This document shows positions 49,301 to 62,164 of a stretch of DNA of 64,000 nucleotides, piece by piece (positions within the stretch are counted from its first letter, which is position 1; every line of letters starts with the position of its first letter). Source of the DNA: Symsagittifera roscoffensis (Eukaryota > Xenacoelomorpha > Acoela > Convolutidae). A program made the translations under genes and the position numbers. The stretch covers positions 4,228,166 to 4,292,165 of the forward strand of contig NC_087069.1 in the NCBI RefSeq assembly GCF_963678635.1, read 5' to 3'. The notes beneath the pieces are model-generated. The model worked only from the letters and a program-made list of their open reading frames with translations. It was not told the DNA's origin and did no database searches.

Positions 49301-51875
49301 TTCTTTCTCTGAACATTGTGTCAGAACAGAAACTATCGTCAAAATTTAGGAACAAAATGTATTTCACTAAAATCCAATCAAAATAGCCTGCGCTAGTAAA
49401 ATTAGCAGTCATCGTCTCTCCGCATTGGGCTTCCTTGGGCAAAAAAAAATTTATTTGAGTTTCATTGTCTCTGTCTATGGAAGTGAAAAACCATCGGTTG
49501 CAAAAAATTAAAAATGGATTATATTGCCATTAATTAATGAAGTAAAATATTCCGTTATAATTGACTTAACCTGAGAAGAACGAAAATTCTTTGTGTCCCA
49601 ACATGATATTAGTTCACCAGCTAAGCATTGGTTGTGGCTTGAATCTGAACCTTGTCCTTATGATCACTGTGCATTAACTTATACGTTAGGCTGTAAACAA
49701 TTGTTCATGAAAGAAATGATAGACAATGCAGGCCAAGTAAACGAATATTTAGTATAATTTTCGAAGTGTTAACATGTATTTTTTATTCGCTACATTTGGT
49801 TGACTAAATCTTTTGACCTTTCTGTTTTTTTTTGTATCAAAACTATATCAAAATGATAATTAAGCGTCCAGATTAGACAGTCAGACAATCACATACATAA
49901 ATGGAGAGCTTGAGGCGACTGTTTTTTGATAGTCCCTTTGGTTTTGTTTGGATGCGAAGCCTGTAGTTGACAAATTTTGTCTGAACATCTAATCTGGAAA
50001 GCGTGTTTAGGGAAGCTTAACTGTAAATTACTTAGCTATCCAGCCAGTGGCATATCCTGGAAGTTAATCATTTAAGGTTCACTAAGCTATGTATATCTTA
50101 CAAGTCGCAGTGCACGTGAGATTTGAACCCTCGAGCATATGCTTGCTGGGCACCATCACTGCGGTTCGCAACAACCATGTTACCTTGCTTTGGTTCTTTT
50201 CCAACCCGCTTTTCCAACCCGCTCCTGAAACTACAAAAAAAAACTGTTCAATAATTATTCATACGGCTTTTTCATGTTAAAAATGTTGTGAAACTTTGTT
50301 CACCTTTTAACGCTGACACGTTTTAGTGCAGTGTATGACATGAAAGGTCATTTTAAATTGTCTTTTGTGTTTGGTATTTGAAAAAATATGAAAGGGGAAA
50401 CTGGAAAAGAGCCTTCGCTTCCGCCGAAATTTTTTTTGTGAAAAACTAAATCGACTGTCAAAGTCATAACGTACCCATACTCAGCAGAAGCTAAAATTTC
50501 AGTCATCGACGGTTTGTTCGCAGAATGTGTCGGTCCATATGATTACAACGAAAAAGAAAGTAAAAGATGTGAATAGTAGTAAACTCACAGGATATAATCA
50601 AAAAACCGCTTTTGCCTTCTCAGAAAGACTATTTCAATCAAGAACAGTTAAAATTAGTTTGTTTCTTGCAATGCTGATTGAAAGTTACGTACACTAAAAC
50701 TAAATTGACGAGAGTCACCGTCGGTGATAAAACGATTGTATGGACACTAAGAAAAATCCGAAAAGCAAAATTATTGCAGTTTCATGTTCATCAAATGTAC
50801 AAGCTTACAATTGGCGATTAGGGGGTGAATTGGGGGGAGGGGGATGGTTGATCTTGTTTTTCAAGCAATTCATTCAATTTTGATATCTGTAACGATTCAG
50901 TCAGTTTTGGTATCTCTAACGACACGTATCAATTTTTTTCCGTCATTTGAAGATTTGAAGAAAAAAAAGAAGATCAAAAAAATTGATTTAAATCGATTTA
51001 AAATCGGTCAGATTTCAGATAAACCTGTTTTCAACGCGAAAAAAAAAGGTTAAAAGTGAGCGGAAGGTGAATGCTAATTTACACAATTTCACATTTATGG
51101 TTGATGCCAGTTTCCAATATTCGCATAAGTCGGCTACTGGTAACCATTTACCTGTGAAATTCCTGTCTCAGGACTAGCAAGCACGCACGTTCTATCTGCC
51201 AATAATGACTTGAGCTAACCAATTCCAATTTTTTCCAGTTCTGATTGTTTCAATTTAGCTTTCCATAAACGTTCTGGGAAAATGTGAAAAAAAAACATCA
51301 ATAAAAGCGCTAGTCATTAAATAGAAAAATCCTTTAGCCTTTTATTCTTCTGATTTGATTTTTTTGTTTTTACAAAGCAGAATTTCATATCGGCAAACAA
51401 AATTTTTTTCTCAAATTGATCTTTTTAATTGTCTCCTCAAGGAATTTTTAGTTTTGTTACTGAATGTTGTAAAATGTTTGCTACATAAAAACCGTCTTTT
51501 TATTTTAATATCTAGCAAGAAATCCCGGTAGTTCCAACCGATCAAAGTAACTTTAAATTCTTTTATAATTTTACTGCGATCGTGTTGAGAATCGGCTTCA
51601 AAGTTCCATCCTTTATCATTTGCCAATTAGATCAAAAAGTCAAACAATCTAGTTTTTGAAGACTTAAAATTCTTACTTTGAAATTGTAGTTTGTCAGTTT
51701 TGTGAAAAAAAAAACTGAAATCTATTGCCGCAAACAAATCTTTGGATATCTAGAAGTTGCCAAAAATTTAAGTTTACTGTGAGTAACTGGTACCCTTTTC
51801 CACAGTTGTTACCTGTTCAGATTAAGAAAATTAATGATGGCAAAAGTTAAATTTTTTTAAAAATTCATTGACACA
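49301..51875. other. Gene-free stretch before the BEL/Pao element
   Basis: AT-rich; short frames only. Holds a tRNA-like remnant on the minus strand at 50096-50175. Nothing else supported. Confidence 0.4.
50096..50175 (-). repeat. tRNA-like remnant
   Basis: On the minus strand GATGGTGCCCAGCAAGC precedes GAGGGTTCAAATCTCACGTG, which contains a good B box (GGTTCAAATC). No closed cloverleaf is seen. Confidence 0.4.
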
Positions 51876-52065
51876 TGACAATGGCAATACTTTTTGGGTG
51901 ATTAAGATTCCAATTTCAAATCGTAGTTTAGTTGTTTCTTTTTAAATGATTTCTTTTTGATTTTTGAGTTTTGAGTCTTTCAGTTTACTAATTTGGCGGC
52001 ATAATCATGTCAAAAATGTGGTAAAATTAGGTTCGGCAAAGATTAAAGTTCAAATGTCGTAGACA
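51876..52065 (-). repeat. BEL/Pao 3' LTR (190 bp)
   Basis: TGACAATGGC to GTCGTAGACA, identical at all 190 positions to 56740-56929. Preceded by the duplication ACACA. Confidence 0.97.
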
Positions 52066-52181
52066 TAGCCGGGCCCATTTGCAGGTTGCAAATTAGAAAA
52101 TTGTTCGTTGAAGCTGATGGTACGTCGTCGTTGATTGTAATGGTCATCTAGTTGTTAGCTGTCGTTGATCATGTTGGTCAT
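52066..52181 (-). other. BEL/Pao 3' untranslated stretch
   Basis: Between the pol stop and the 3' LTR. Contains a tandem duplication of GGTCATCTAGTTGTTA (about 52142-52193, second copy running into the pol end). The AAATGGGCCCGGCTA next to the LTR is a poor polypurine tract. Confidence 0.6.
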
Positions 52182-54368
52182 CTAGTTGTTACTGTGGTCC
52201 AATACTCGCGAGAGTTTGACTGCTGGTCGGTGTAGAATCCCCCTGCTAGTTTTAATTTCGCAGGAGCGAACGATTCCGTCTGCACCTGGGAAAGTACGAA
52301 GTACCCGTCCCAGGGGCCAAAGACCTCGAGGCGTTAGGTCTTCCAGTATCCATACAAGGTCTCCTTGCTGAAGATTTTCCACTTGCTTTGTCCATTTCGT
52401 TCGGGTCGTCAAGGTTGGCAAGTAGTCTTTGAGGTATCTGTTCCAGAACTGTTGACTCAAGGCTTGCGCTTGTTTCCAAGTTTTCTTGTCCGTTGTGTGG
52501 CGAGGGAGAAACAATCCGGGAGGCAAATTGTTTGTTGGTCGTCCTAGTAGAAGGTGATTGGGTGTAAGGGGCTCGTCATCGGTTGGGTCTGATGAGACGT
52601 GGGTTAGCGGGCGAGAATTCATCATAGCTTCAACCTCGCACGTGAAGGTTGACAGAGTTTCGTCGTCCAGTGCCCGTGTTCCAATGACTTTGTAGAAGGC
52701 AATCTTAAATGTTTTTATGGGGCGTTCCCATGATCCACCAAAGTGAGGAGCTGCAGGTGGGTTGAACTTCCAGGTTATTCCAAGTAATTGGCATTGATTG
52801 TTGAAGTCGTTGCTGTGTTGAATCTCAGAAAGGCTTTCCTGTAATTCCTTGTCAGCTGCAACGAAGGCTTTTCCGTTGTCAGAGAAGATGATCCTGGGTT
52901 TACCGCGTCTAGCGATGAAACGGCGTATGGCTTGTAGAGTTGAGTTTGTGTCATCTTGCTGGCATATTTCTGAATGAACTGCTCGCGTGACGAGGCAGGT
53001 GAAGAAGAGAACGTATCGCTTACTGTACTCGTCGTTGTTCCGCGTGGCAAAGGGTCCAAAGAAGTCAATTCCTATTGAGTAGAAGGGGTAACTGTTTTCC
53101 GATAAAGGGAGTCGTTGTAGGGGTAGATCTGCCATCAGAGGCTTCACTGGTTCCAGTCGAAGGCGTCGGCAAGGTATGCATTGTCGAATAGTTTTCTTCA
53201 GATGCTTGCGTGATCTTATGATCCAAAAGTCCTGCTGAAGAATGCTTCGGGTGTGTTCCATTCCACAGTGGGAATTTAATTCGTGTGTTTGCTTCATGAA
53301 GAGTTGTATTGGGTAGTTTTCTGCGTTCAGAATGACTGGATGTCGGCTGCAAAGTAGAAGCGGGGCTTTCTGTAGTCGTCCTTTGGCACGTAAGTATCCG
53401 TGATCGTCGATGAAGGGGCAAAGAGGTTGTAGAGGGCTGCGGGGTGGAATGTCAGATTTCTTTGTCAAGCATGCTATTTCCTTGGGGAATGATTGATTCT
53501 GTGAGTGTTTAATGATCCACGCGAATCCTAAGGTGAGGTGTTGAAGTGAGAGGCTCTGGCGTGTCTTCCTTTTGATGTTTTCTGCGAAGAGAAGAACATA
53601 TGAAGTAACTCTGAGTGCTCTTGTCCAAGTGCTAAATCGGTTGAAGTCGATTACTGATGTTGGCTGTTGTGGGTCGTTGTCTGTCAGATGAATATCGGCT
53701 GTAGATTGTGTTGTCGGGTGATTAGGCCAATCTGATGATGGTCTTAACAAGAAGTCTGGTCCTTTGATCCATCGTGAATCGGTAGTCATGTCACATGCTT
53801 TGTAACCACGTGTTCCGTCGTCTGCAGGATTGTCTTTGCTGGGCACGTATCTCCAGTCCAGTGGAGATGTTGAGTCCATGATGAAATTCAGGCGGTTGGC
53901 AATGAAGATCCGGTGTCGTTGATTCGGCGAGTTTATCCAATGAAGAACTGTTGTACTATCTGTCCATAGTGTCGTACTGTCGATTCGTATGTCATGTTGT
54001 TCTTTGATGAAACGAGACATTTTCGCTCCGTTAGTGGCGGCTTGAAGCTCGAGATTTGGAATTGTCATTCTGTTGATGGGTGCTACTCGGGCTTTTCCAA
54101 TGACGAACTTGAGTTCCGTTGTGTCGTCGTCGTATCTGATTCTGAGGTAAGCAACTGATGCTAAGGCAAGTTCGGAGGCGTCGCTGAATACATGGAGTTG
54201 GGTTTCCAGTATCTTCGTTTCTGCTTTGAAGTAAATCCGGGGCAGGCAGATGTCGTTGAATTGGCCTCGCTTGTCTATCCAATCGTTGAGGTCTGTTAAA
54301 TGATCCATGTTTAGAGGTTTGTCCCATTGAGGTCCATTACTCCAGGCAAGTTGAAGTGATTGTCGTAG
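52182..54368 (-). pseudogene. BEL/Pao pol, second part: RNase H, integrase, DUF5641-like end
   Basis: In frame with the first part after the TGA. RNase H: HVFSDASELALASVAY, NLELQAATNGAKM and LWTDSTTVLHW, the Asp, Glu and Asp of the active site. Integrase: a zinc finger HELNSHCGMEH ... CIPCRR and the triad D (GIDFFGPF), D (FSDNGKAF), E (GGSWERPIK). The last ~100 residues (GDLVWILEDLTPRGLWPLGR, VLRTFPGADGIVR) are the domain that follows integrase in BEL/Pao proteins. Everything looks intact from Met 54308 to the stop at 52182. It would cut and join the element into DNA if expressed. Confidence 0.93.
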
Positions 54369-56729
54369 TCAAATTGTAAGTGGCATCGTAATTCCAAGCG
54401 GGTCAAAGATTGAAGAAGCAAACTTCAATAGTTTGCGCTGCGTTAAATCCTTCTTGTCAATGGCGTGAAACTTCTTTGCTTCCACAAGAAAGACATCCGT
54501 GTTTGGTTTCCATTTCACTCCAAGAACTCTTTCGAGGGGTCGTTCCTTCTTGGTGAGGCTGTCGCTGTTTTCCAAATGGTTCTCGTTATTTGTTGTGAGG
54601 AATTGTTGAGAGTTTGAGGTCCATTTTGTGAGGTTGAAACCTCCAAGGCTGAACATCTTTTGAAGGTCGTTCATTAACTGTGTCGCTTCCGTCGGCGTTG
54701 AAACGGCTTTGTATAGGTCGTCCATGTATATGTTGCGTTTTGTGATTTGCTCCAAGGCTGGATATTTGTCGGCATTGTCCTTCGCACATTGTCGAGTGGC
54801 GTAGCAGGCAACACATGGTGAGTCGGTAGCTCCGAAGATGTGGCGGGTGTATTGGAAGGTTGCGGGTTGGCCCGTGTTGTCCTTCCACAGAAATCGCAAA
54901 TACGGCTGGTCCTCTGGGCTCACGAAGACCTGCATGAACATTGCTTCAATGTCGGCAGAAATAGCGATTTGGTCCTCGCGAAATCGCATAACGATTCCAG
55001 TAAGGTTTGTGAGGAGGTCTGGTCCAGTTAGTAGGTTGCTATTGAGTGATACTCCTTTGTAGATGCTCGGTGCATTAAGGACTCGGCGTACCTTGCCAGG
55101 TTTATTGATGTTTGTCACTGGATGATGAGGAAGGTACCATTTTCCTGTTGAGTCTTCATGAAAATCATCAACTTTGACTATGAAACCTTTCTGCAAGTCG
55201 GTGTCGATGGTCTCCTGATATTTCTGTGCCATCTCGGTGTTTCTCTTCAGTCGTTGGAGAAGGCTGTCGAGCTGCTTCTTGGCAAGCCATCTATTGTTTG
55301 GCAGTTGTTGTCCACGTTTCCAAAGCATTCCAACTTCGTAGTGTCCATTGGGCAAGCGGGTTGTTGAAGATTCCAAGATGCGGAGAGCTTCCTTGTCGTC
55401 TGTTGAGAGGCTGCGTTGGTCAGTTGAAATCCCTTCGGCGTCCAATTTCATCCATTCAGCTACGTGGCGAAACAGTGTATCGTCTGTCGTGAAGTTGATT
55501 GTGTTGATGTCGTTGGGTGTCGCTGCATTGTCTCGTCCACAGAGAGACCATCCAAGTGGCATTTTCCATCCAATAGGCACATTTTGTTTTGAATGGATTA
55601 CTTTTGAAGGTGTCACGAGTTCGGCGAAATCGCATCCAATGATGATTCCGATTTCTTTCGAGGGCAGTGTGGCTATCCGAATGTGTTGAAGTGGCTCGTT
55701 CCTTTGGCAGATGGAGTTGACGAGTTCAGGGTTGAATTGGGAAAGGTTCCAATCCATTATGACGTCGATGTCATTTAATTGAAATGGCTGCTTTTGCTGG
55801 TTGTAGGGTCCAATCGCGATCGTCATCTTTGTAGAAGCTGTGTCTGATGATGTCAGTGCTTGGTTTAGCTGTATGGTGTCGTCTATTTGCAGATCTGGTT
55901 TGAGTTGGAGGGCGATTGATGATTTAAGCAATGTCAGTTTGCTTCCACAATCAAGCATTGCATAGGCATGAACTTTATGTTTGCCATGAGAGATCGTTAT
56001 TGGTAAGGTCGGAATGTGGCGAGTCGATTTCCTTCTGCTTATGCTGATGCTGCAGTTGGTGGAGTCGTCATGTTGTCTGGAGTTCCGGTTGGCTGTCTCC
56101 CTCTGTGTCGTCGAGTTGTAGGTGCTGCTGTTGTGCAGAAGCGTGTGGTGTTTCTTACTGCATCCGTCCGTCCGGCAGGTTTGCGTTGATTGACAGTCGG
56201 CGAACTTGTGGGGGCTGAGGCAGTTGAAACATAGTTGTAGTTCCCTGGCCTGCTGTAATCTGTCCTTTGGGTTCACTGCGATGAAGTTTTGGCATTTTCC
56301 AAGGTACTGGCAATTGCGTTTCTCCGGGCAAAAATCTCGTCGTTGATCCTTTTGTCCAGATTTATGTTGCTGCTGGCTGCGTTGCTGGTTCCGGTTGTTC
56401 TGATTGGCGCGGTGATCCGATGGTCCATGTTGGTGGGTGTGACCGTTGGATGATGATCCTTGAGTGTTGATGCTGTTGTAGTTGTTGTTGCTGCTGCTGT
56501 TTCTGGTGTTGTTATTGTTGCTGTGGCTCGGCAAATCGCTGCATGCTTCGGCGTAGATGTTGGACCAATTGGCGAGGTCGATGAGTGATGGTTGTCTGAT
56601 GTTGCATTGCAGATTGTATCTATTCCATTCTAGTCGGCAAGGGGTAGGCAGTTTTGACAAAACTGTTTGGACATTTGTCGTAGAGTGTAGATCGTGCTGG
56701 AATCCAAGTGTCGTGAATGTATCGACCAT
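54369..56729 (-). pseudogene. BEL/Pao gag remnant, protease and reverse transcriptase
   Basis: 786 codons. The first ~60 residues match only the end of the BEL gag N-terminal region (VLSKLPTPCRLEWNRYNLQ), followed by an Asn/Ser/Gln-rich linker and a Cys/His region with knuckles (LCFNCLSPHKFADC, CRTDGCSKKHHTLLH). Protease has AYAMLDCGSKLTLLKS, with Cys in place of the usual Ser/Thr of D-S/T-G, which is common in BEL. RT runs from VRRVLNAPSIYKGVSLNSNL through SADIEAMFMQVFV and the catalytic YMDD of NIYMDDLYKA. It ends at TGA where TIR-LRQSL would be expected; CGA to TGA is a simple transition. Start ATG 56729 overlaps the primer-binding region. Confidence 0.93.
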
Positions 56730-56739
56730 TGGGCGCCAA
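56730..56739 (-). promoter_or_regulatory. tRNA primer-binding site of the BEL/Pao element
   Basis: Minus strand TTGGCGCCCA between LTR and ATG. TGGCGCCCA is a typical 3'-tRNA complement used to start minus-strand DNA. Confidence 0.75.
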
Positions 56740-56929
56740 TGACAATGGCAATACTTTTTGGGTGATTAAGATTCCAATTTCAAATCGTAGTTTAGTTGTT
56801 TCTTTTTAAATGATTTCTTTTTGATTTTTGAGTTTTGAGTCTTTCAGTTTACTAATTTGGCGGCATAATCATGTCAAAAATGTGGTAAAATTAGGTTCGG
56901 CAAAGATTAAAGTTCAAATGTCGTAGACA
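56740..56929 (-). repeat. BEL/Pao 5' LTR (190 bp)
   Basis: Identical to 51876-52065 and followed by the target duplication ACACA. Confidence 0.97.
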
Positions 56930-56934
56930 ACACA

Positions 56935-59900
56935 AAAGCAAAGCTGAGCTTCCAACCACTTGCGAGAAAACAACTATTGGAATAATTAGCCTGATCACTA
57001 ACAAGCAAACCCGCAACGTTGTTCTATGGATCCTAATCGATCACACTGAAAATTATTGTCTCAAATGCTATCAATATAATCCATTGTTGGAGCAATTTTA
57101 GACCACAAAGTCGAATATATTGTTTTAAAATCGATTATTTCAGAAAAAACTTAACCCATCAAAAACCAGTAGAATGGATTATAGTTCATTTGCGAACCAC
57201 TGTAACCGATCATATTGGATTATCTTTTCTTAAATATTTTTTTTTGCAAAAGCATTCGCAAAACTTGCAATTTTTCTACGTTACTCATGGAAGGGACATT
57301 TACACGTGTTAGTGGGTAAATTGTAGAGTTGATAATACGAAGAGTTAATAGATAATTAAGATTAGATCAATAAAAAATGATAAATCGAAAAATTAGGAGA
57401 AAAAATGTGAACCGAAAATTAAGAACAAGATAACTATTTTGAGCCAAAGGAAATCTAGTTTCAACTGGGGTATTGTTTTCCAAATGCTATTGTTGAGTTT
57501 TGAAAATACCGCACTGTGTTCAAACAGCGAATGCTTAAAATAGTTTATGGAAGCATATACAGTTCAATGAATATGCTTATAATGATTTAAAAAACTTTCA
57601 GTGATTTGACAAAAATTAAGATTAAAATCAATCAACAAAAATGAAAAAATTTTGATTATTTTAGAGGCAGACAATGAGAATACAGTGTTTCAAATTATTA
57701 CCAATACTTGTTATCGCAATTCAATTGTTGTAAAGGTGTGTGTTAAAGTAATTTTTAAGGCTTCAATTTTTGATGACTGTCACAGAACTCGGACGCTGGA
57801 TACCATTGATCCGATGTGTATAGGCATTTGTATTTTTATAGACATTTGATCTTAAAGAAGATATAAAGAGTCTTCATGGTATGATCTCTATCTAAATTTA
57901 ACGTAGTTTTGACAGAGAAAATCTCATTCTGAAAGAGATGACAGATTATACCAATTTCTGCCGAAAAAAATCTGCAACGGTTGGTAATTCATTTGCAAAC
58001 ATTTTGACGTACCATACATTATTTTTTTTTCGGCAACACTTGGCCATTAGGATGTTCAGACAGAGGTTTGAAGACAAAGATAAGAGAAATTTAAGCTATG
58101 TTTGAGTGTTTTTTAACTAAGAAAAAATTTGATGAATTTTTTTTTGACACGTTTGCAGAAAAAAAAACCGAACAAAAATATAAATTAAAAACAAAACATT
58201 TGACCATTTAAATTTAGCGCTTGATTAAAAAGTAGTCGGCTCAATGAAACTCATTTAAGCAATCAATTTTATAGTTAAAAAAATTAGAACTCATTTTCGA
58301 GCTCGCAAGGAAACTCATCGCTATTGGCAACACGCGTGGCTGTCATCAGTTTTACGTTCAAGATAGTTGCTCGAATTTTTCATAAATTCACAGTAATCAT
58401 GATTTGTTTCCATCTTGAACCAACTTGTGCAATAACTCTCGAAAGATGAGCTGCGAAAAAAAGGCTAAGAATGTTTTAGCTCCTTAGATTATGTCAAGGG
58501 TCCCAAAGTTTTTTAAATCGCAATTAGTGAGAATTTGAAGATTGTGTTAGTTCAATCAAATTTTTTGAGTCCGCATTTTTTGATTGCTTAATCTCGGCAA
58601 AAGCTTCTTGTATGTTTCAAACTGCATCATCAAAAGTGCCAGGCTATTTTTTTTCATCAAGGGAATAAGTTCCGCTCACTAGTTACATTAAGTTTGAGAA
58701 ATGCATTGCACCAATTTAAAGCAAAGCATTGCACAAATCTTCCTCTTTTCCTCAAAGCAATTACTTTCATTATAAAAAAAGGAGGCCCCTTTTTTTCAGG
58801 AAACATTTGGCCAAAAACTTCCACTCAAACTTTCTCGTTGTTAAAAGTTTTTTTTGAAGGTGTTCATCTTGTTTTTTATTCGAATTCTAGAGATTCTATT
58901 TTCGATCAATAAAACAGTTTTCTAATAACTTCGATTCATTCTGGGCTTTTAGGAAATTTGCTAACTTTACAGTAATCCCCAGTGCTCCCGTTAACCTTGT
59001 TGAGATGTTTGATGACTAGATGATCTAGTAACTGGGTTTGTTTGTCAAAATCTGGCTCCGGATCTGCTATCAATTTTAACTCATTTTAACTTAACTTAGT
59101 TAAAGTAGAATGTACTACTTTTTTTCAGGTAATTACTTAATTTTCACATTGGCAAATTTAGATAAAAATCAATTATTTACAGAAAAAAAACATACAAACT
59201 TCAGATCTGTTGTTTTTAAATACCATAAATTGCCGATTATATTGTTTCAATAATTGATTCTAATGCATTTTGTTTTGCAAACTTTCATACTGTAAATCTT
59301 CTTTATTATATTATTACAAAATTAGTTTCGAACTAATTTCTCGATATAATCGCTTTTCAATTAAATTTTGTGCTGATGTTTGATCTGAAATTAACTATTA
59401 AAACCAGTACTGTGGAATCAATTTGCAGCAAAAATGCATTGTAGTTTTCCAAGTTTTTCATCTTAATGTTGATGTTTTTACAGAATTGCGCTGATAAAAT
59501 TGATTCTATAATTAACATTCTCAACAAAAGCCAAAAAAATCGATTTTTTTTTGCAGGAAGTTGTAGTACTCTTGAAAAATTTGTTTTAGATACTTGCACA
59601 ACTACATCAAAAAGACACTAATTTGTTTCAAAAACAACATTCTGCAAATTGAGAACCATCATTAAAAAAACTCAAAAAAGTTTGACCAACTTCCCTACCA
59701 CTACACTACCACCTACACTATATCACCATCTCATCTTTACCCTCAAGGTTTTGACCCCCTCCACTTAACCCCCGCCAACCACTCGTAAAGGAGCGCGGCA
59801 GGGCAGTAGGTGGGGAGGAGTGGGCGAATGGTAATTTTTTTTACTATGGCGATGGTAAAAAAACAACAGCTATAAAAATAACCGACTTTTTACTGAATTC

Positions 59901-60330
59901 TAATCGATTACTTTTGTAATTTTGTGGACACTGACTACCAAATGACCGTAGAATCGATTATTTTCCATGAAACTCTAGTGCCGGCAAGAATGCGGTAAGT
60001 GTTTGGCAGCTCTACTGATATTGTTGAGTTGACTCCTTTTTATGCAACAAATACTTTATTTTTTTTGGCGGTGGGTAGAAATAGTACAGTTTAAAGATAG
60101 CGACGATGCACAGAGTTGAGTGTATTCAAGACTAACATAGTTCCAATGGGGGGAAAACTTCAGTCCCTGCTCGGAATCCTAAAGAGCAGATAGTTGGTTT
60201 TCCTTACAAAAAGAAGTTGCCAATCAAAAAACTTCAAAACATCCTATCACTCCCTCACTTATGAGAAGAACAAACTCGCAACTGAAATTACCGCACTAAG
60301 TTTCATGGATAATTGCCGTTGAAATGGATT
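56935..60330. repeat. Gene-free repeat field with AATCGATTAT motifs
   Basis: No supported coding frame. A segment at about 59185-59290 (TTCAGATCTGTTGT, ATTGCCGATTATATTG, ATAATTGATTCTAATGCATT) matches 62270-62350 and is a further copy of the large repeat. A short GC-rich island at 59690-59830 with CCCCC/GGGGG strings is similar in style to islands at 60640-60860 and 62100-62230. Confidence 0.55.
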
Positions 60331-60335
60331 TTTAT

Positions 60336-61170
60336 GAACAAGAATTTCGGACAATATAGTCGATTGTAGATAACAGTTTCGAACTTTAATGGGTCATAAT
60401 CGAGTTTTTTTCTTTCGAAATTAATCCATTATAATCCGTTTTCTTTTCTCAACAAAACTTCATCATATTCGATTGCTTTCTGCAGAAAAATAATTTACTC
60501 AGCTTCCTGCACTTTTACTCTAAAACTATGACAAATGAAAGACAAATTTTCAAGTAAATTTTAAACATGAAATAAAAAAAAAATCAGTTTACAAAATCAA
60601 GTTTTTTTCTGGCTGTTTTTTTGTTGTACTTCTATTCACCCCTCCCCCCAGTTCACATTTCACAGTTTACATCTTTCCCCCTCCACCTATTAAAATTCAT
60701 CGGGGGAGCTACTCCACGTGAACCCAACCTCTTTATGAACCCCCTCATTTAATTTAACCACCCTAATGCTTAAACACGCGCACTACCCACGTTCACTAAA
60801 CTGGGGACGAGGAGGGTGGTTTAAAGGGTTAGGGGGAACTGGGAAGCTGGGTAAAAACTGAGAAGAAAAAAAACGGACCCGCGATGACAAAAATGGATAA
60901 AAATCGACTTCATACAGAAAAATCTACAGATCAACGCAATTATATAATCGATTGATCTACAGTCCCTTTGAGAACAATATTCGATTCAGTACAATCAGAA
61001 TCCAATTTTTTCGACTAAAATTAATTGGATTTTAGTGCCAAAGTAGTCAATTTTTCTATTGTGTGAAGCCTGTGTGTATTCTGTAGATAATCTGCAAATA
61101 GTCTAATCTTTATACAATAAAATCTATAGATTTTCTGGAGATAACCTGTAGTTAATATGTAGATAAACTA
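60336..61170 (+). repeat. Direct repeat segment, copy 1
   Basis: Aligns in order with 63244-64000 at an offset of about 2.85-2.9 kb: GAACAAG...GGACAATATA, GCTTTCTGCAGAAAAAT, GGAGCTACTC...ACGTGAACCC, CCTAATGCTTAAAC, ACGGACCCGC, AAAAATCGACTTCATACAG and TCTTTATACAATAAAA. No reading frame. Confidence 0.85.
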
Positions 61171-61329
61171 TAGATAATCTGTATCAAATTTTGACCAAAT
61201 AAAACTTAGTTTAAAGATTTTTTTGACAACTTCAACAAAAATTTGCAATCAGGAAAAAATTTCCTCAAATTTATAGTGAGCTGAAATCACTTGAGGACAA
61301 TTGTTTACCGCAAACTATAAGTTTCAAGG

Positions 61330-61985
61330 GATCGCTTTAGGATTTTGCTATCTAAAGATTTCTGCTGTAAGAAAAGTATTACTGTGCAAAACTTCTTCAA
61401 TTGCCAGTTAAAAGTTAAACATTTTCAGAAAAATTAACATAGAGCAATTGACTTTTTGCTGCATGTTATTTACACAGTAAGGAACTTATATACTGTTTTT
61501 CAGATCAAACATCAGAAGCAAAAAATTCAAAAAAAAGCCTACATAATAATTTTGTTTCATTACTCATTCTATCTGATCTATCAGAATGTTGAGGAAATCT
61601 GTATAAAATATGTATAGAACGTGAATATAGTCTATTTATAATGTGCATATAATCAATATATATTCTGTAGTTTTTCTGTAGATAAGCTATAGATAGTATG
61701 TATTTTATCTGTTTAAATTAAGCTTAAATTTTATTGCAGAAAAAAAACACAGTTTCAGAGTAATTGGCAATGGTTTTTTAAGGAATAGATACAGTTTAAA
61801 ATTTTTGAAAACAAAAATGCATTATAATTGATTATTGAAACTGCATAATCGAAAAACTTTTATATGTAAGTTGAAAATTAATCTGTATATTTTTTATAGA
61901 TAATCATTTTTAATCATTTTTGTCACTGCGGGGAGGGATAACTGGAGAAGGGGTTTAGAAGAGTAGGTGCATATTTAAACGTTTA
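61330..61985 (+). repeat. Large inverted repeat, left arm
   Basis: About 650 bp that match 62165-62845 in reverse complement with many small differences. Good anchors are GAGCAATTGACTTTTTGCT, CATTCTATCTGA, AGTTTCAGAGTAATTGGCAA, AATGCATTATAATTGATTAT and GGGGAGGGATAACTGG. Confidence 0.85.
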
Positions 61986-62164
61986 AAAAATTTTATATTT
62001 CAACTTTCTTAATAATTTTGCTCTATCTTTTATTTGGGCAGTTTAACAACTTAATTAGTTGTTTTTCCCATCGCCCACTTTTACTTTCGCCATTCGCCCA
62101 CTAGCCCCCTTCATATTTAAACTGGGGAGGCTCAATGGTTGAACGAGGAGTGGTAATTTATAGC

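Larger units (their letters stand above)
51876..56929 (-). mobile_element. BEL/Pao LTR retrotransposon, very recent, one stop from an open pol (5054 bp)
   Basis: Identical 190-bp LTRs, 5-bp target duplication ACACA (51871-51875 and 56930-56934) and a single gag-pol frame on the minus strand in the BEL order gag, protease, RT, RNase H, integrase, DUF5641-like C-terminus. A TGGCGCCCA primer-binding site follows the 5' LTR (minus strand) by one base. The frame starts within about 11 bases of the LTR, which leaves no room for a full gag. The only lesion in the 1515-codon frame is a TGA at 54369-54371. Confidence 0.96.
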
